A stretch of DNA of 5,265 nt from Candidatus Anaerobutyricum stercoripullorum (GCA_019114885.1 DXEQ01000175.1:1-5265), one strand, 5' to 3'. Numbered from the stretch's first letter, positions 1 through 5,265 are shown. Notes: a model not told the origin generated them from the sequence alone. Numbers and translations: made by a program.

Positions 1-891
1 AAGATCACGGGAAAGACACTGACTTTCTATGAAGGAGACCTTCTGGACCGGGATCTGATGGAGGATATCTTTGACAGAGAAAGACCGGAGGCGGTCATCC
101 ATTTCGCGGGTTACAAGGCAGTGGGAGAGTCCGTGGAGAAACCAATCGAATATTATCATAACAATATCACCGGCACCCTCATCCTCTGTGATGTGATGCG
201 CCGCTATGACTGCAAGAAGATCGTGTTCAGCTCTTCCGCCACCGTTTACGGCGATCCAGCCTTCGTGCCGATCACCGAAGACTGCCCGAAGGGCGTGATC
301 ACCAACCCGTATGGACAGACCAAGTCCATGATCGAGCAGATTCTGACGGATATTCAGGTGAGCGATCCGGAGTGGAATGTGACACTGCTTCGTTACTTTA
401 ACCCGATCGGCGCCCACAGTTCAGGACTGATCGGCGAGGATCCGAAGGGTATCCCGAACAATCTGGTGCCGTACATCGCCAGAGTAGCTGTCGGCAAGCT
501 GGAGAAGCTCGGTGTCTTCGGCAACGATTACGATACCCCGGACGGCACCGGTGTGAGAGATTACATCCATGTGGTGGATCTGGCCGCAGGTCATGTAAAA
601 GCACTCCAGCACATGAAGCCGGGCGTTTCCATTTACAATCTGGGTACGGGACAGGGATACAGCGTGCTCGATGTGGTAAAAGCGTACGGCAAGGCATGCG
701 GCAAGGAGATTCCGTATGAGATCAAGCCGAGAAGAGCCGGCGATATCGCCACCTGCTATTCTGATCCGACTAAGGCTAAGACTGAGCTGGGATGGGAAGC
801 AAAGTATGGTATCGAGGAGATGTGCCGGGATTCCTATCACTGGCAGTCCATGAATCCGGATGGCTATCAGACCGGGAAGGAAGAGGCATAA
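1..891 (+). CDS. galE: UDP-glucose 4-epimerase GalE, 5'-truncated by the window edge
   Basis: This cytoplasmic NAD-dependent epimerase interconverts UDP-glucose and UDP-galactose (Leloir pathway; UDP-galactose supply for surface polysaccharides). The frame is open from base 1; 296 residues are visible. Motif alignment to the ~338-residue E. coli enzyme puts about 45 N-terminal residues, including the GxxGxxG NAD loop, outside the window. Visible landmarks (window residues) are EGD at 11-13, HFAGYKAVGES at 34-44, SSSATVYG with catalytic Ser at 79, the YxxxK pair Tyr104/Lys108 in NPYGQTK, RYFNPIGAH with the UDP-sugar-contacting Asn at 134, and GVRDYIHV with Arg at 186. The residue matching E. 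coli Tyr299 is Cys (codon 754-756), as in enzymes that also use UDP-N-acetylhexosamines. The ATG at 58 is an internal Met, not the start. The stop overlaps the next gene's ATG by one base, suggesting one operon. Identification is very secure; the acetyl-sugar activity is inference. Confidence 0.97.
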   Translation, partial: KITGKTLTFYEGDLLDRDLMEDIFDRERPEAVIHFAGYKAVGESVEKPIEYYHNNITGTLILCDVMRRYDCKKIVFSSSATVYGDPAFVPITEDCPKGVITNPYGQTKSMIEQILTDIQVSDPEWNVTLLRYFNPIGAHSSGLIGEDPKGIPNNLVPYIARVAVGKLEKLGVFGNDYDTPDGTGVRDYIHVVDLAAGHVKALQHMKPGVSIYNLGTGQGYSVLDVVKAYGKACGKEIPYEIKPRRAGDIATCYSDPTKAKTELGWEAKYGIEEMCRDSYHWQSMNPDGYQTGKEEA

Positions 892-893
892 TG
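877..893 (+). promoter_or_regulatory. Ribosome site and TAATG stop/start overlap of galE and the aminopeptidase
   Basis: The purine run AAGGAAGAGG at 877-886 lies inside the last codons of galE and ends four bases before the ATG at 891; its AAGGA core is nine bases away. The galE stop TAA (889-891) shares its last A with that ATG. This fixes the peptidase start and suggests reinitiation or translational coupling within one transcript. No promoter is apparent for the peptidase alone. Confidence 0.75.
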
Positions 894-2687
894 CGCGAAG
901 AACTTTGCTGCCTGCGAGAGAGAATGCAGAAGGAGAGTGTCAATGCGTATCTGATCATGACAGATGACTTTCACGGTTCAGAGTACGTGGGAGATTATTT
1001 TAAAAGCCGGGAATACATTTCCGGCTTTACCGGCTCTGCCGGTACGCTGCTGGTGAGGAAGGACTGCGCCGGTCTGTGGACGGATGGAAGATATTTTCTG
1101 CAGGCGGAGACGCAGCTTGCCGGAAGCGGCATCACCCTGTTTCGTTCCGGCCAGCCGGGTGTCCCTGATCTGGAAGATTACCTGGTGGAACAGCTGGCTG
1201 ACGGACAGACGCTGGGGTTTGACGGGCGCTGCGTCATGGCAGGCTATGCCCGGAAGCTGAGAGAGAGGCTGGAACAAAAAGGAGTTCGGATTCGCAACGA
1301 TTTAGATCTGGTGGGCGACGTCTGGCCGGATCGGCCGGCGCTCTCAAAAGAACCGGTCTGGCCGCTGGCGGAGCGGTATGCCGGAATTGGTGTGAAAGAC
1401 AAACTGGCAGAGGTCAGACAGATTCTTCATAAGAAAAAGGCAGACTGGTTTCTGCTGGCGTCCCTGGAAGATATCTGCTGGCTGCTCAATGTGCGCGGCA
1501 ATGATGTGGCCTGCACGCCGGTGGTTTTGTCTTATCTTATGATGGGCCGGGACCAGGTGTTCTGGTATGTGCAAAGGGAAGCGGTGCCGGAGCCGGTGCA
1601 GACAGACCTTCAGGAAGCGGGCGTTGTTTTGCGGGAGTACGGACAGATCTATGAGGATGTGAGCCGTCTGCCGGGAGGCGTCCGTCTTCTCTGTGATGAG
1701 AATCATGTCAACGACGCGCTGATAAGCCGGATTGCTCCGGACGTCGTTGTACTGGACGGGGAGAATCCGACCCTTCTCTTAAAAGCGGTGAAGAATCCGG
1801 TGGAGGTTGCCAATGAAAAAGCGGCGCACATCAAAGACGGGATTGCCGTGACCCGGTTTATTTACTGGCTGAAGACCCGGGTGGGGCGGGAAGAGATCAC
1901 GGAGATGAGTGCTGCCGCCCGGCTTGAAATGTTCCGGCGGGAGCAGGAGGACTATCTGGAACCGAGTTTTTATCCGATTCTGGCCTACGGACCTCACGGA
2001 GCCATCGTTCATTACAGCGCGGATGAGACTTCCGACGTTCTTCTGGAGCCGGAAGGATTTCTTCTGGCAGATACCGGGGGACACTATATGGAAGGGACGA
2101 CGGATATCACGAGGACCATCGCGCTGGGACCTCTGACTGAAGAACAAAAAGAGATGTATACCACCGTCCTGAAGGCGCATATCCGTCTGGCGGACGCTGT
2201 TTTTTTGCAGGGGGCGGCCGGTGTGAGTCTCGATGTGCTGGCAAGAACCCCTCTCTGGGAGAGGGGACTTGATTATAATCATGGAACCGGACATGGTGTC
2301 GGTTATCTGCTGAGTGTGCATGAGGGACCGAACAGCTTTCGTTTTCGTCCGTCCGCTGTCCGCGGCGGCGACCATGTGATGAAGGAAGGAATGATCACTT
2401 CCGACGAGCCGGGCATCTACCTGGAAGGAAAGTTCGGCGTTCGACTGGAGAATCTTCTGGTCTGCGCCGCAAAGCAGACAAACAGTTATGGTACTTTCTT
2501 AGGCTTTGAGCCTCTCACCATGGTGCCGTTTGACCGGGACGCCATCCTGTGGGACGCGTTATCTGAGAAAGAGCTTCGTTGGCTTGCCGCATATCATCAG
2601 AAAGTGTATGAGAGCCTTGCCCCGCATCTTTCGGAAGAGGAGAGGCAGTGGCTGCGGGAGACCACGGAGATTCCGGACAGAAGATAA
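891..2687 (+). CDS. Xaa-Pro aminopeptidase (aminopeptidase P, peptidase family M24B, three-domain form)
   Basis: This cytoplasmic metallopeptidase removes the N-terminal residue from peptides whose second residue is proline; family members use a two-metal centre, usually Mn. The product is 598 residues, the usual length of the three-domain (XPNPEP1-like) form and longer than E. coli PepP. Domains in order: creatinase-like N-terminal domain about 5-130, second creatinase-like domain about 150-300, M24 pita-bread catalytic domain about 310-525, and a C-terminal dimer/cap region about 535-598. Metal ligands read as Asp394 and Asp405 (ADTGGHYMEGTTDITRT), His468 (HGTGHGVG), Glu506 (SDEPGIY) and Glu520 (GVRLEN). 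Supporting active-site histidines are His375, His464 and His477 (VHEGP). All are present, so the enzyme should be active. The ATG at 891 was chosen because it overlaps the galE stop (TAATG), has AAGGAAGAGG just upstream at 877-886, and begins where family alignments begin. The frame stays open upstream inside galE, but that extension has no family resemblance. No signal peptide is seen. Confidence 0.95.
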   Translation: MREELCCLRERMQKESVNAYLIMTDDFHGSEYVGDYFKSREYISGFTGSAGTLLVRKDCAGLWTDGRYFLQAETQLAGSGITLFRSGQPGVPDLEDYLVEQLADGQTLGFDGRCVMAGYARKLRERLEQKGVRIRNDLDLVGDVWPDRPALSKEPVWPLAERYAGIGVKDKLAEVRQILHKKKADWFLLASLEDICWLLNVRGNDVACTPVVLSYLMMGRDQVFWYVQREAVPEPVQTDLQEAGVVLREYGQIYEDVSRLPGGVRLLCDENHVNDALISRIAPDVVVLDGENPTLLLKAVKNPVEVANEKAAHIKDGIAVTRFIYWLKTRVGREEITEMSAAARLEMFRREQEDYLEPSFYPILAYGPHGAIVHYSADETSDVLLEPEGFLLADTGGHYMEGTTDITRTIALGPLTEEQKEMYTTVLKAHIRLADAVFLQGAAGVSLDVLARTPLWERGLDYNHGTGHGVGYLLSVHEGPNSFRFRPSAVRGGDHVMKEGMITSDEPGIYLEGKFGVRLENLLVCAAKQTNSYGTFLGFEPLTMVPFDRDAILWDALSEKELRWLAAYHQKVYESLAPHLSEEERQWLRETTEIPDRR

Positions 2688-2721
2688 GACGGCAGGACCT
2701 TCAAAGACGACTGCCAAGAAG

Positions 2722-2752
2722 GACGGCGGCAGACAGGAGGCCGGCCGCCGTC
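2722..2752. terminator. GC-rich hairpin in the convergent gap, possible weak terminator
   Basis: A perfect 9-bp inverted repeat, GACGGCGGC at 2722-2730 and GCCGCCGTC at 2744-2752, encloses a 13-base loop. It is the only strong hairpin between the two converging genes, so a terminator role is natural. The T-tract is poor on both sides: the plus strand continues AAAAAGAG and the minus strand continues CTTCTTGG. Rho-independent termination is therefore doubtful; it is slightly more plausible for the minus-strand reductase. The right arm plus its trailing AAA recurs at 2776-2787, inside the end of the reductase gene. Confidence 0.35.
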
Positions 2753-2766
2753 AAAAAGAGAGCCTC

Positions 2767-3489
2767 TCAGATCCAGCCGCCGTCAAATCGCAGGACCTGT
2801 CCGGTCAGATATTCCGGGGATTCGGCAATCTGGCAGCAGAAGGCAGCGGCTTCTTCCGGTGACGCGAAGCGTCCGCATGGGATCTCGTCGGCAAGCGCCT
2901 GCCGTTCCGCTTCGTCAAAACATCGGTTCATATCCGTGTCGATCACACCGAAGCTGATGGCATTGACGGCGATATGGGACGGAGCAAGTTCTTTGGCCAG
3001 AGCCCGGGTGAGGGCGTTGATTGCGCCCTTGGAGGCGGAGTAAGCCGCTTCGCAGGAAGCACCCACCTCGCCCCACACGGAAGAGATATTGAGGATCCTT
3101 CCCTGCTGGCGGCGCACCATGAAGGGGATTGCGGCCCGGCAGGTAAAAAAGACGGAGTCCAGATTGGTCTGCATGACGCGGTGCCATTGTGCGGCGCTCA
3201 TGTCAGACAGAAGGCCGATATGGGAGACGCCGGCGTTGTTGATGAGCAGATCGATGTGTCCGAAAGTATCGATGGCACAGGCAATCAGGCCGCTGCCGTG
3301 TTCTTCCAGAGAAAGGTCCCCGTAATATGTCTGCACACAAGCGTTTTTGCCCAGTGTCTCTGCGGCCTCTTCCAGAGCCGCTTTGTTATGTCCGCCGTTT
3401 ATGACAAGATTCCAGCCGCGGTTGGCGAGAAGTGTTGCCGTGGCATATCCGATGCCTCTGGAGGCACCGGTGATCACTGCTGTTTTCAT
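2767..3489 (-). CDS. Short-chain dehydrogenase/reductase, FabG-like; candidate EF-P 5-aminopentanone reductase (YmfI type)
   Basis: This is a complete 240-residue classical SDR, the normal family length, expected to be a cytoplasmic NAD(P)H-dependent carbonyl reductase. Visible motifs are the nucleotide loop TGASRGIG at 7-14, GDLS near 57-60, NNAG at 84-87, and the catalytic tetrad Asn109-Ser137-Tyr150-Lys154 (NISSVWG, YSASK). Arg11 after the glycine loop is compatible with NADPH. Helices and strands follow in order to the C-terminal GQVLRFDGGWI. The block NISSVWGEVGASCEAAYSASK and the GVIDTDMN segment resemble, from memory, reductases annotated as EF-P 5-aminopentanone reductase (which reduces the modified lysine of elongation factor P to 5-aminopentanol) rather than fatty-acid FabG. 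There is no efp or fatty-acid gene nearby to support either role. The start at 3489 is set by the motif spacing and by AAAGGAG nine bases upstream. It is transcribed toward the aminopeptidase gene and away from the LCP-like gene. SDR assignment is secure; the exact substrate is not. Confidence 0.93.
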   Translation of the reverse strand: MKTAVITGASRGIGYATATLLANRGWNLVINGGHNKAALEEAAETLGKNACVQTYYGDLSLEEHGSGLIACAIDTFGHIDLLINNAGVSHIGLLSDMSAAQWHRVMQTNLDSVFFTCRAAIPFMVRRQQGRILNISSVWGEVGASCEAAYSASKGAINALTRALAKELAPSHIAVNAISFGVIDTDMNRCFDEAERQALADEIPCGRFASPEEAAAFCCQIAESPEYLTGQVLRFDGGWI

Positions 3490-3497
3490 GAATATTG

Positions 3498-3505
3498 TCT
3501 CCTTT
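3498..3505 (-). promoter_or_regulatory. Ribosome binding site of the SDR gene
   Basis: Read on the minus strand, AAAAGGAG then A occurs with nine bases between GGAG (3499-3502) and the ATG at 3489. It supports the start giving MKTAVITGASRGIG. In-frame upstream ATGs lack comparable spacing. Confidence 0.8.
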
Positions 3506-3525
3506 TTTTGACTTAAGATGGGCGG

Positions 3526-3542
3526 TGCCGTGCAGCACGGCA
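3526..3542. repeat. 17-bp palindrome (8-bp arms, 1-base centre) in the SDR leader
   Basis: TGCCGTGC and GCACGGCA flank a single central base. It lies between the predicted SDR promoter and its ribosome site, about 20 bases upstream of the latter. It could be a protein operator or, in the SDR transcript, a hairpin with a small loop after the innermost pairs open. A second small inverted repeat (GAAGA 3544-3548 / TCTTC 3556-3560) sits beside it. No T-tract follows on either strand, so it is not a convincing terminator. Confidence 0.55.
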
Positions 3543-3597
3543 GGAAGAGATTCATTCTTCCGCACAGGCTGACACAGTCCATGTGCCGCTATCTGAG

Positions 3598-3626
3598 ATT
3601 ATAAACGGATTCATAACAATTTTCCA
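3598..3626 (-). promoter_or_regulatory. Predicted promoter of the SDR gene
   Basis: On the minus strand there is a perfect TATAAT (3598-3603), a 17-base spacer and a -35-like TGGAAA (3621-3626, four of six matches to TTGACA). Transcription would start near 3591 and give a leader of about 100 bases before the ATG at 3489. The -35 hexamer overlaps the left arm of the 48-bp inverted repeat. Confidence 0.55.
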
Positions 3627-3669
3627 TTTCTATTTCAATTTTATGACATAACTTGAAATGGAAATGGAA
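3622..3669. repeat. 48-bp nearly perfect inverted repeat between divergent promoters, candidate operator
   Basis: The arms TTCCATTTCTATTTCAA (3622-3638) and TTGAAATGGAAATGGAA (3653-3669) are complementary at 16 of 17 positions. Between them TTATG (3641-3645) and CATAA (3647-3651) form a second, inner dyad around base 3646. Each arm is itself a tandem hexamer: GAAATG GAAATG GAA on one strand and GAAATA GAAATG GAA on the other. The left arm overlaps the SDR -35 and the right arm contains the LCP-gene -35. Neither predicted transcript includes it, so it more likely acts as DNA, such as a binding site for a dimeric or oligomeric regulator, than as an RNA hairpin. The regulator is not in the window. 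Confidence 0.7.
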
Positions 3670-3681
3670 GTTTGCTATACT
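3653..3681 (+). promoter_or_regulatory. Predicted extended -10 promoter of the LCP-like gene
   Basis: TTGAAA (3653-3658), a 17-base spacer and TATACT (3676-3681) give a strong sigma-A-type match; TG at 3673-3674 one base before the -10 makes it an extended -10. Transcription should start near 3688, leaving a leader of about 27 bases. The -35 hexamer is the inner end of the right arm of the inverted repeat, so a protein bound there would be expected to block or modulate RNA polymerase. Confidence 0.7.
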
Positions 3682-3702
3682 TAACAGATAAAATCGAATA
3701 AT

Positions 3703-3709
3703 AGGAGGG
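3703..3709 (+). promoter_or_regulatory. Ribosome binding site AGGAGGG that favours the second of two tandem ATGs
   Basis: AGGAGG at 3703-3708 is a full anti-Shine-Dalgarno match. It is three bases from the ATG at 3712 but six from the in-frame ATG at 3715, so the second is the better start. The choice changes the product by one methionine only. Confidence 0.8.
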
Positions 3710-3714
3710 CTATG

Positions 3715-5265
3715 ATGGAAAAGCCAAACTTGATTGTAAGAATCTTCTCCTTCCTTCTTAAAGTGATCGTGGTTCTGGTATTGATGGTATTGATCGCCTT
3801 TGCATCCTTCGAGGGTGTGAATTACTACCTGACCGGAAGTTTCTACGATGTGCGTAAGCTGGCAGGAAGCGGCAGTAATATAACCAATACCGGCGCCGGC
3901 GAGGTACAGGAACCGGAGATTGACGAGACGAATATGGAGAGCACGCTCTTTTTTGTGGACAGCACGGACAGCGGCAGAGAGTATATGGCGCTGAATATGC
4001 TGAACACAGAGACCAATATCCTGGATATCCTGCTCATCCCGACCAACGCGCAGGTGACGGTGAGTCAGAAGCTGTTGGACGATGTGCAGCGCGAGATGCC
4101 GGAGGCAAAGAATACGGTCAATCTGATCGATGTGGCCCGCGCTTTCGGTGAGGAGAAATATTCCATGATCACAGATATCATGGAAGAGGTGACCGGTCTG
4201 ACGATGGACGGTTACGATGTGATGACCCAGAGAGATTTTGAGGACTTCCTCGCCATGGCGGACGAGGTGCCGTATCAGGTGGATGATGACATCTCCTACC
4301 GGAACAGCGATGGCGTGCTGCAGGTGATTGAGGGAGGCACGACGGAGATGGACAGCGATGAGGCGATCGCTCTGCTCACTTATCTGGACGGAACGGAGAC
4401 GGAGGAGTCCAACCGTCTGGAGAGGACCAACGTTTATCTGCAGTCGTTCTTTACCAGACTCTTTGAGGAGAATGACGGCAGCGCTGTATTTAAGAAGTAT
4501 TCCAATCTGGCGCAGTCCGGAGACGGAAGAGATCTGGCAGACAAAGAACAGTTCTTTGAGAAGCTGGACCCTGATAATATGACCATCCGCATTATGCAGG
4601 GCTCTGAGGCCAACGGCGTGTTTACCGTGGATTCTCAGATGGTGCAGCTGCAGGTGTCCACCCTGGCTCAGCAGGCCGAAAAGAGTGACGGCGGCAGTCA
4701 GAGCGCGGATGATGACGAACAGACAGGAAGCGGCAGCGCTTCGGCAGCCGATTCCCGCGAGTATTCCATTGAACTTTATAACTCCGCTTATGTGGCAGGA
4801 CTTGCCGGTGAGTGGGAGTCTTATCTGGAAACAGAAGGATACACCATCAGTCTGGTGGATTCCTACCAGGATGAGGGACCTCTGTCCACCACGCGGATCG
4901 TTGTCACGGAGGAGGGCATGGGAGAAGACTTGCTCACCTATTTCCCTGACGCGGACATTGAAGTGGGCGAGATTGATACCGGCGGAGATATTCAGGTATA
5001 CATCGGTACGGACAGTACCGATGTGGGCGGTGGCGACAGTACCGTTTCTGACGACCCGGATGAAGATACGTACGGAGAGGACGATTCCTCCTATGATGAG
5101 GAAGAGGAATCCTACAGTGACGATGAGGAGGACTCTTCCGACGAGGATTCCTACGGTGACGAGGATGAAGCGGACAGTTCCGACGAGGATTCCTATGGCG
5201 AAGATGACGAAGCGGACAGCTCCGATGAAGAGAATGACAGCTATGGCGGTTCCTATAATTTTGAC
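3715..5265 (+). CDS. Membrane-anchored LCP-like (LytR-CpsA-Psr) protein with LytR_C domain and acidic repeat tail, 3'-truncated by the window edge
   Basis: 517 residues are visible with no stop before the window ends. A short basic N-terminus and one hydrophobic segment (about 10-32) predict a type II membrane protein with the rest outside the cell. Residues about 77-254 follow the LCP fold pattern in order: LFFVDSTDSG, LNMLNTETNILDILLIPTNAQV, NLIDVARAFGEE, a GLTMDGYDVMTQRDFEDFLAMADEVPYQV-like strand/helix block (about 161-189), MDSDEAIALL and NRLERTNVYLQSFF. LCP enzymes transfer undecaprenyl-linked polymers to peptidoglycan. Here the usual IPRDT is IPTNA (108-112) and the arginines of the ALAYxRxR strand are missing, while both arginines of NRLERT (233-238) remain. 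A Ser/Gly/Asp linker (about 323-348) leads to a LytR_C-like domain (about 349-433: YSIELYNSAYVAGLAGEWESYL ... TTRIVV ... VYIGTD). From about 439 the chain is an Asp/Glu/Ser/Tyr tail with 14-residue repeats. The gene has its own promoter, divergent from the SDR gene. It may be a non-catalytic LCP relative; its function is unproven. Confidence 0.85.
   Translation, partial: MEKPNLIVRIFSFLLKVIVVLVLMVLIAFASFEGVNYYLTGSFYDVRKLAGSGSNITNTGAGEVQEPEIDETNMESTLFFVDSTDSGREYMALNMLNTETNILDILLIPTNAQVTVSQKLLDDVQREMPEAKNTVNLIDVARAFGEEKYSMITDIMEEVTGLTMDGYDVMTQRDFEDFLAMADEVPYQVDDDISYRNSDGVLQVIEGGTTEMDSDEAIALLTYLDGTETEESNRLERTNVYLQSFFTRLFEENDGSAVFKKYSNLAQSGDGRDLADKEQFFEKLDPDNMTIRIMQGSEANGVFTVDSQMVQLQVSTLAQQAEKSDGGSQSADDDEQTGSGSASAADSREYSIELYNSAYVAGLAGEWESYLETEGYTISLVDSYQDEGPLSTTRIVVTEEGMGEDLLTYFPDADIEVGEIDTGGDIQVYIGTDSTDVGGGDSTVSDDPDEDTYGEDDSSYDEEEESYSDDEEDSSDEDSYGDEDEADSSDEDSYGEDDEADSSDEENDSYGGSYNFD
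5137..5247 (+). repeat. 42-bp tandem coding repeat in the acidic tail
   Basis: Two 14-codon units at 5137-5178 and 5179-5220 encode SDEDSYGDEDEADS and SDEDSYGEDDEADS, and a third, partial and diverged unit follows from 5221 (SDEENDSYG). A more degenerate copy seems to precede them (SYSDDEEDS, up to 5136). Differences between units are mainly at third codon positions or Asp/Glu swaps, so the protein pattern is kept. Such repeats can change copy number by slippage or recombination. Confidence 0.85.

Noticed and set aside
398..840. Two antisense open frames across galE
   Set aside because: They lie fully opposite a well conserved gene, are rich in Arg, Cys, His and Ser as expected of antisense frames, and show no recognisable motif.
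792..890. Longer N-terminus for the aminopeptidase starting inside galE
   Set aside because: The frame is open, but these 33 codons overlap coding sequence of galE, have no family resemblance and have a weaker start than the ATG at 891 with its ribosome site and TAATG junction.
2248..2266. Perfect hairpin CCCCTCTC-TGG-GAGAGGGG inside the aminopeptidase gene as a terminator
   Set aside because: No T-tract follows, it is in the middle of an intact reading frame, and the coded residues (TPLWERG) belong to a stretch conserved in the family, so the symmetry is probably incidental.
2974..3516. Plus-strand open frame of 180 codons opposite the SDR gene
   Set aside because: It is the complement of a well supported SDR; composition is low in pattern and there is no ribosome site or domain.
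3490..3582. Upstream in-frame starts for the SDR gene (ATGs at 3582 and 3555, minus strand)
   Set aside because: They would add residues before the MKTAVITGASRGIG start, which matches the usual SDR N-terminus, and would bury the AAAGGAG ribosome site and the leader palindrome in coding sequence.
3622..3669. The large intergenic palindrome as a terminator or MITE
   Set aside because: The stem is AT-rich with no T-run after it and neither neighbouring gene is transcribed into it. It has no flanking target duplication that I can see, although a small repeat element cannot be fully excluded.
4328..4582. Arg/Ser/Trp-rich overlapping frame within the LCP-like gene
   Set aside because: It is an out-of-frame reading of a gene with a strong start and family pattern; no ribosome site is seen.
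1..5265. CRISPR array, tRNA/rRNA, insertion sequence, toxin-antitoxin or phage defence genes
   Set aside because: No spaced direct repeats, cloverleaf, transposase or terminal inverted repeats were found; all the sequence outside short gaps is explained by four genes.

Overview
The window reads as a chromosomal stretch from a low-to-moderate-GC Bacillota, most like a Lachnospiraceae/Clostridia relative. That placement rests on protein resemblance (GalE, a three-domain aminopeptidase P, and an LCP/LytR_C cell-envelope protein with a type II membrane anchor), strong AGGAGG-type ribosome sites and sigma-A-like promoters. No database search was possible, so the taxonomy is inference.

Layout. (1) Positions 1-891, plus strand: the C-terminal ~87% of UDP-glucose 4-epimerase GalE, with its start lying before the window. 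(2) Positions 891-2687, plus strand: a complete ~598-residue Xaa-Pro aminopeptidase (M24B family), joined to galE by a one-base TAATG stop/start overlap. (3) Positions 2688-2766: a short convergent gap with a 9-bp-stem GC-rich hairpin that may end transcription. (4) Positions 2767-3489, minus strand: a complete 240-residue short-chain dehydrogenase/reductase, FabG-like, possibly the EF-P 5-aminopentanone reductase (YmfI) type. (5) Positions 3490-3714: a divergent intergenic region with a good promoter on each strand and a 48-bp inverted repeat between them. The two -35 hexamers each fall in one arm of that repeat. (6) Positions 3715 to the window end, plus strand: a membrane-anchored protein with a degenerate LCP domain, a LytR_C domain and a very acidic repetitive tail. 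It runs off the window without a stop.

How the genes relate. galE and the peptidase look co-transcribed but have no obvious shared pathway: one is nucleotide-sugar metabolism, the other proline-peptide breakdown. The reductase and the LCP-like gene are divergent and may be co-regulated through the shared palindrome. GalE and the LCP-like protein both touch envelope polysaccharide biology, but nothing in the sequence links them directly.

No RNA genes, CRISPR arrays, insertion sequences, phage genes or defence systems were seen. Most of the window is ordinary housekeeping. The points most worth a second look are the palindromic divergent promoter region, and the LCP-like protein with its eroded active site and acidic repeat tail.
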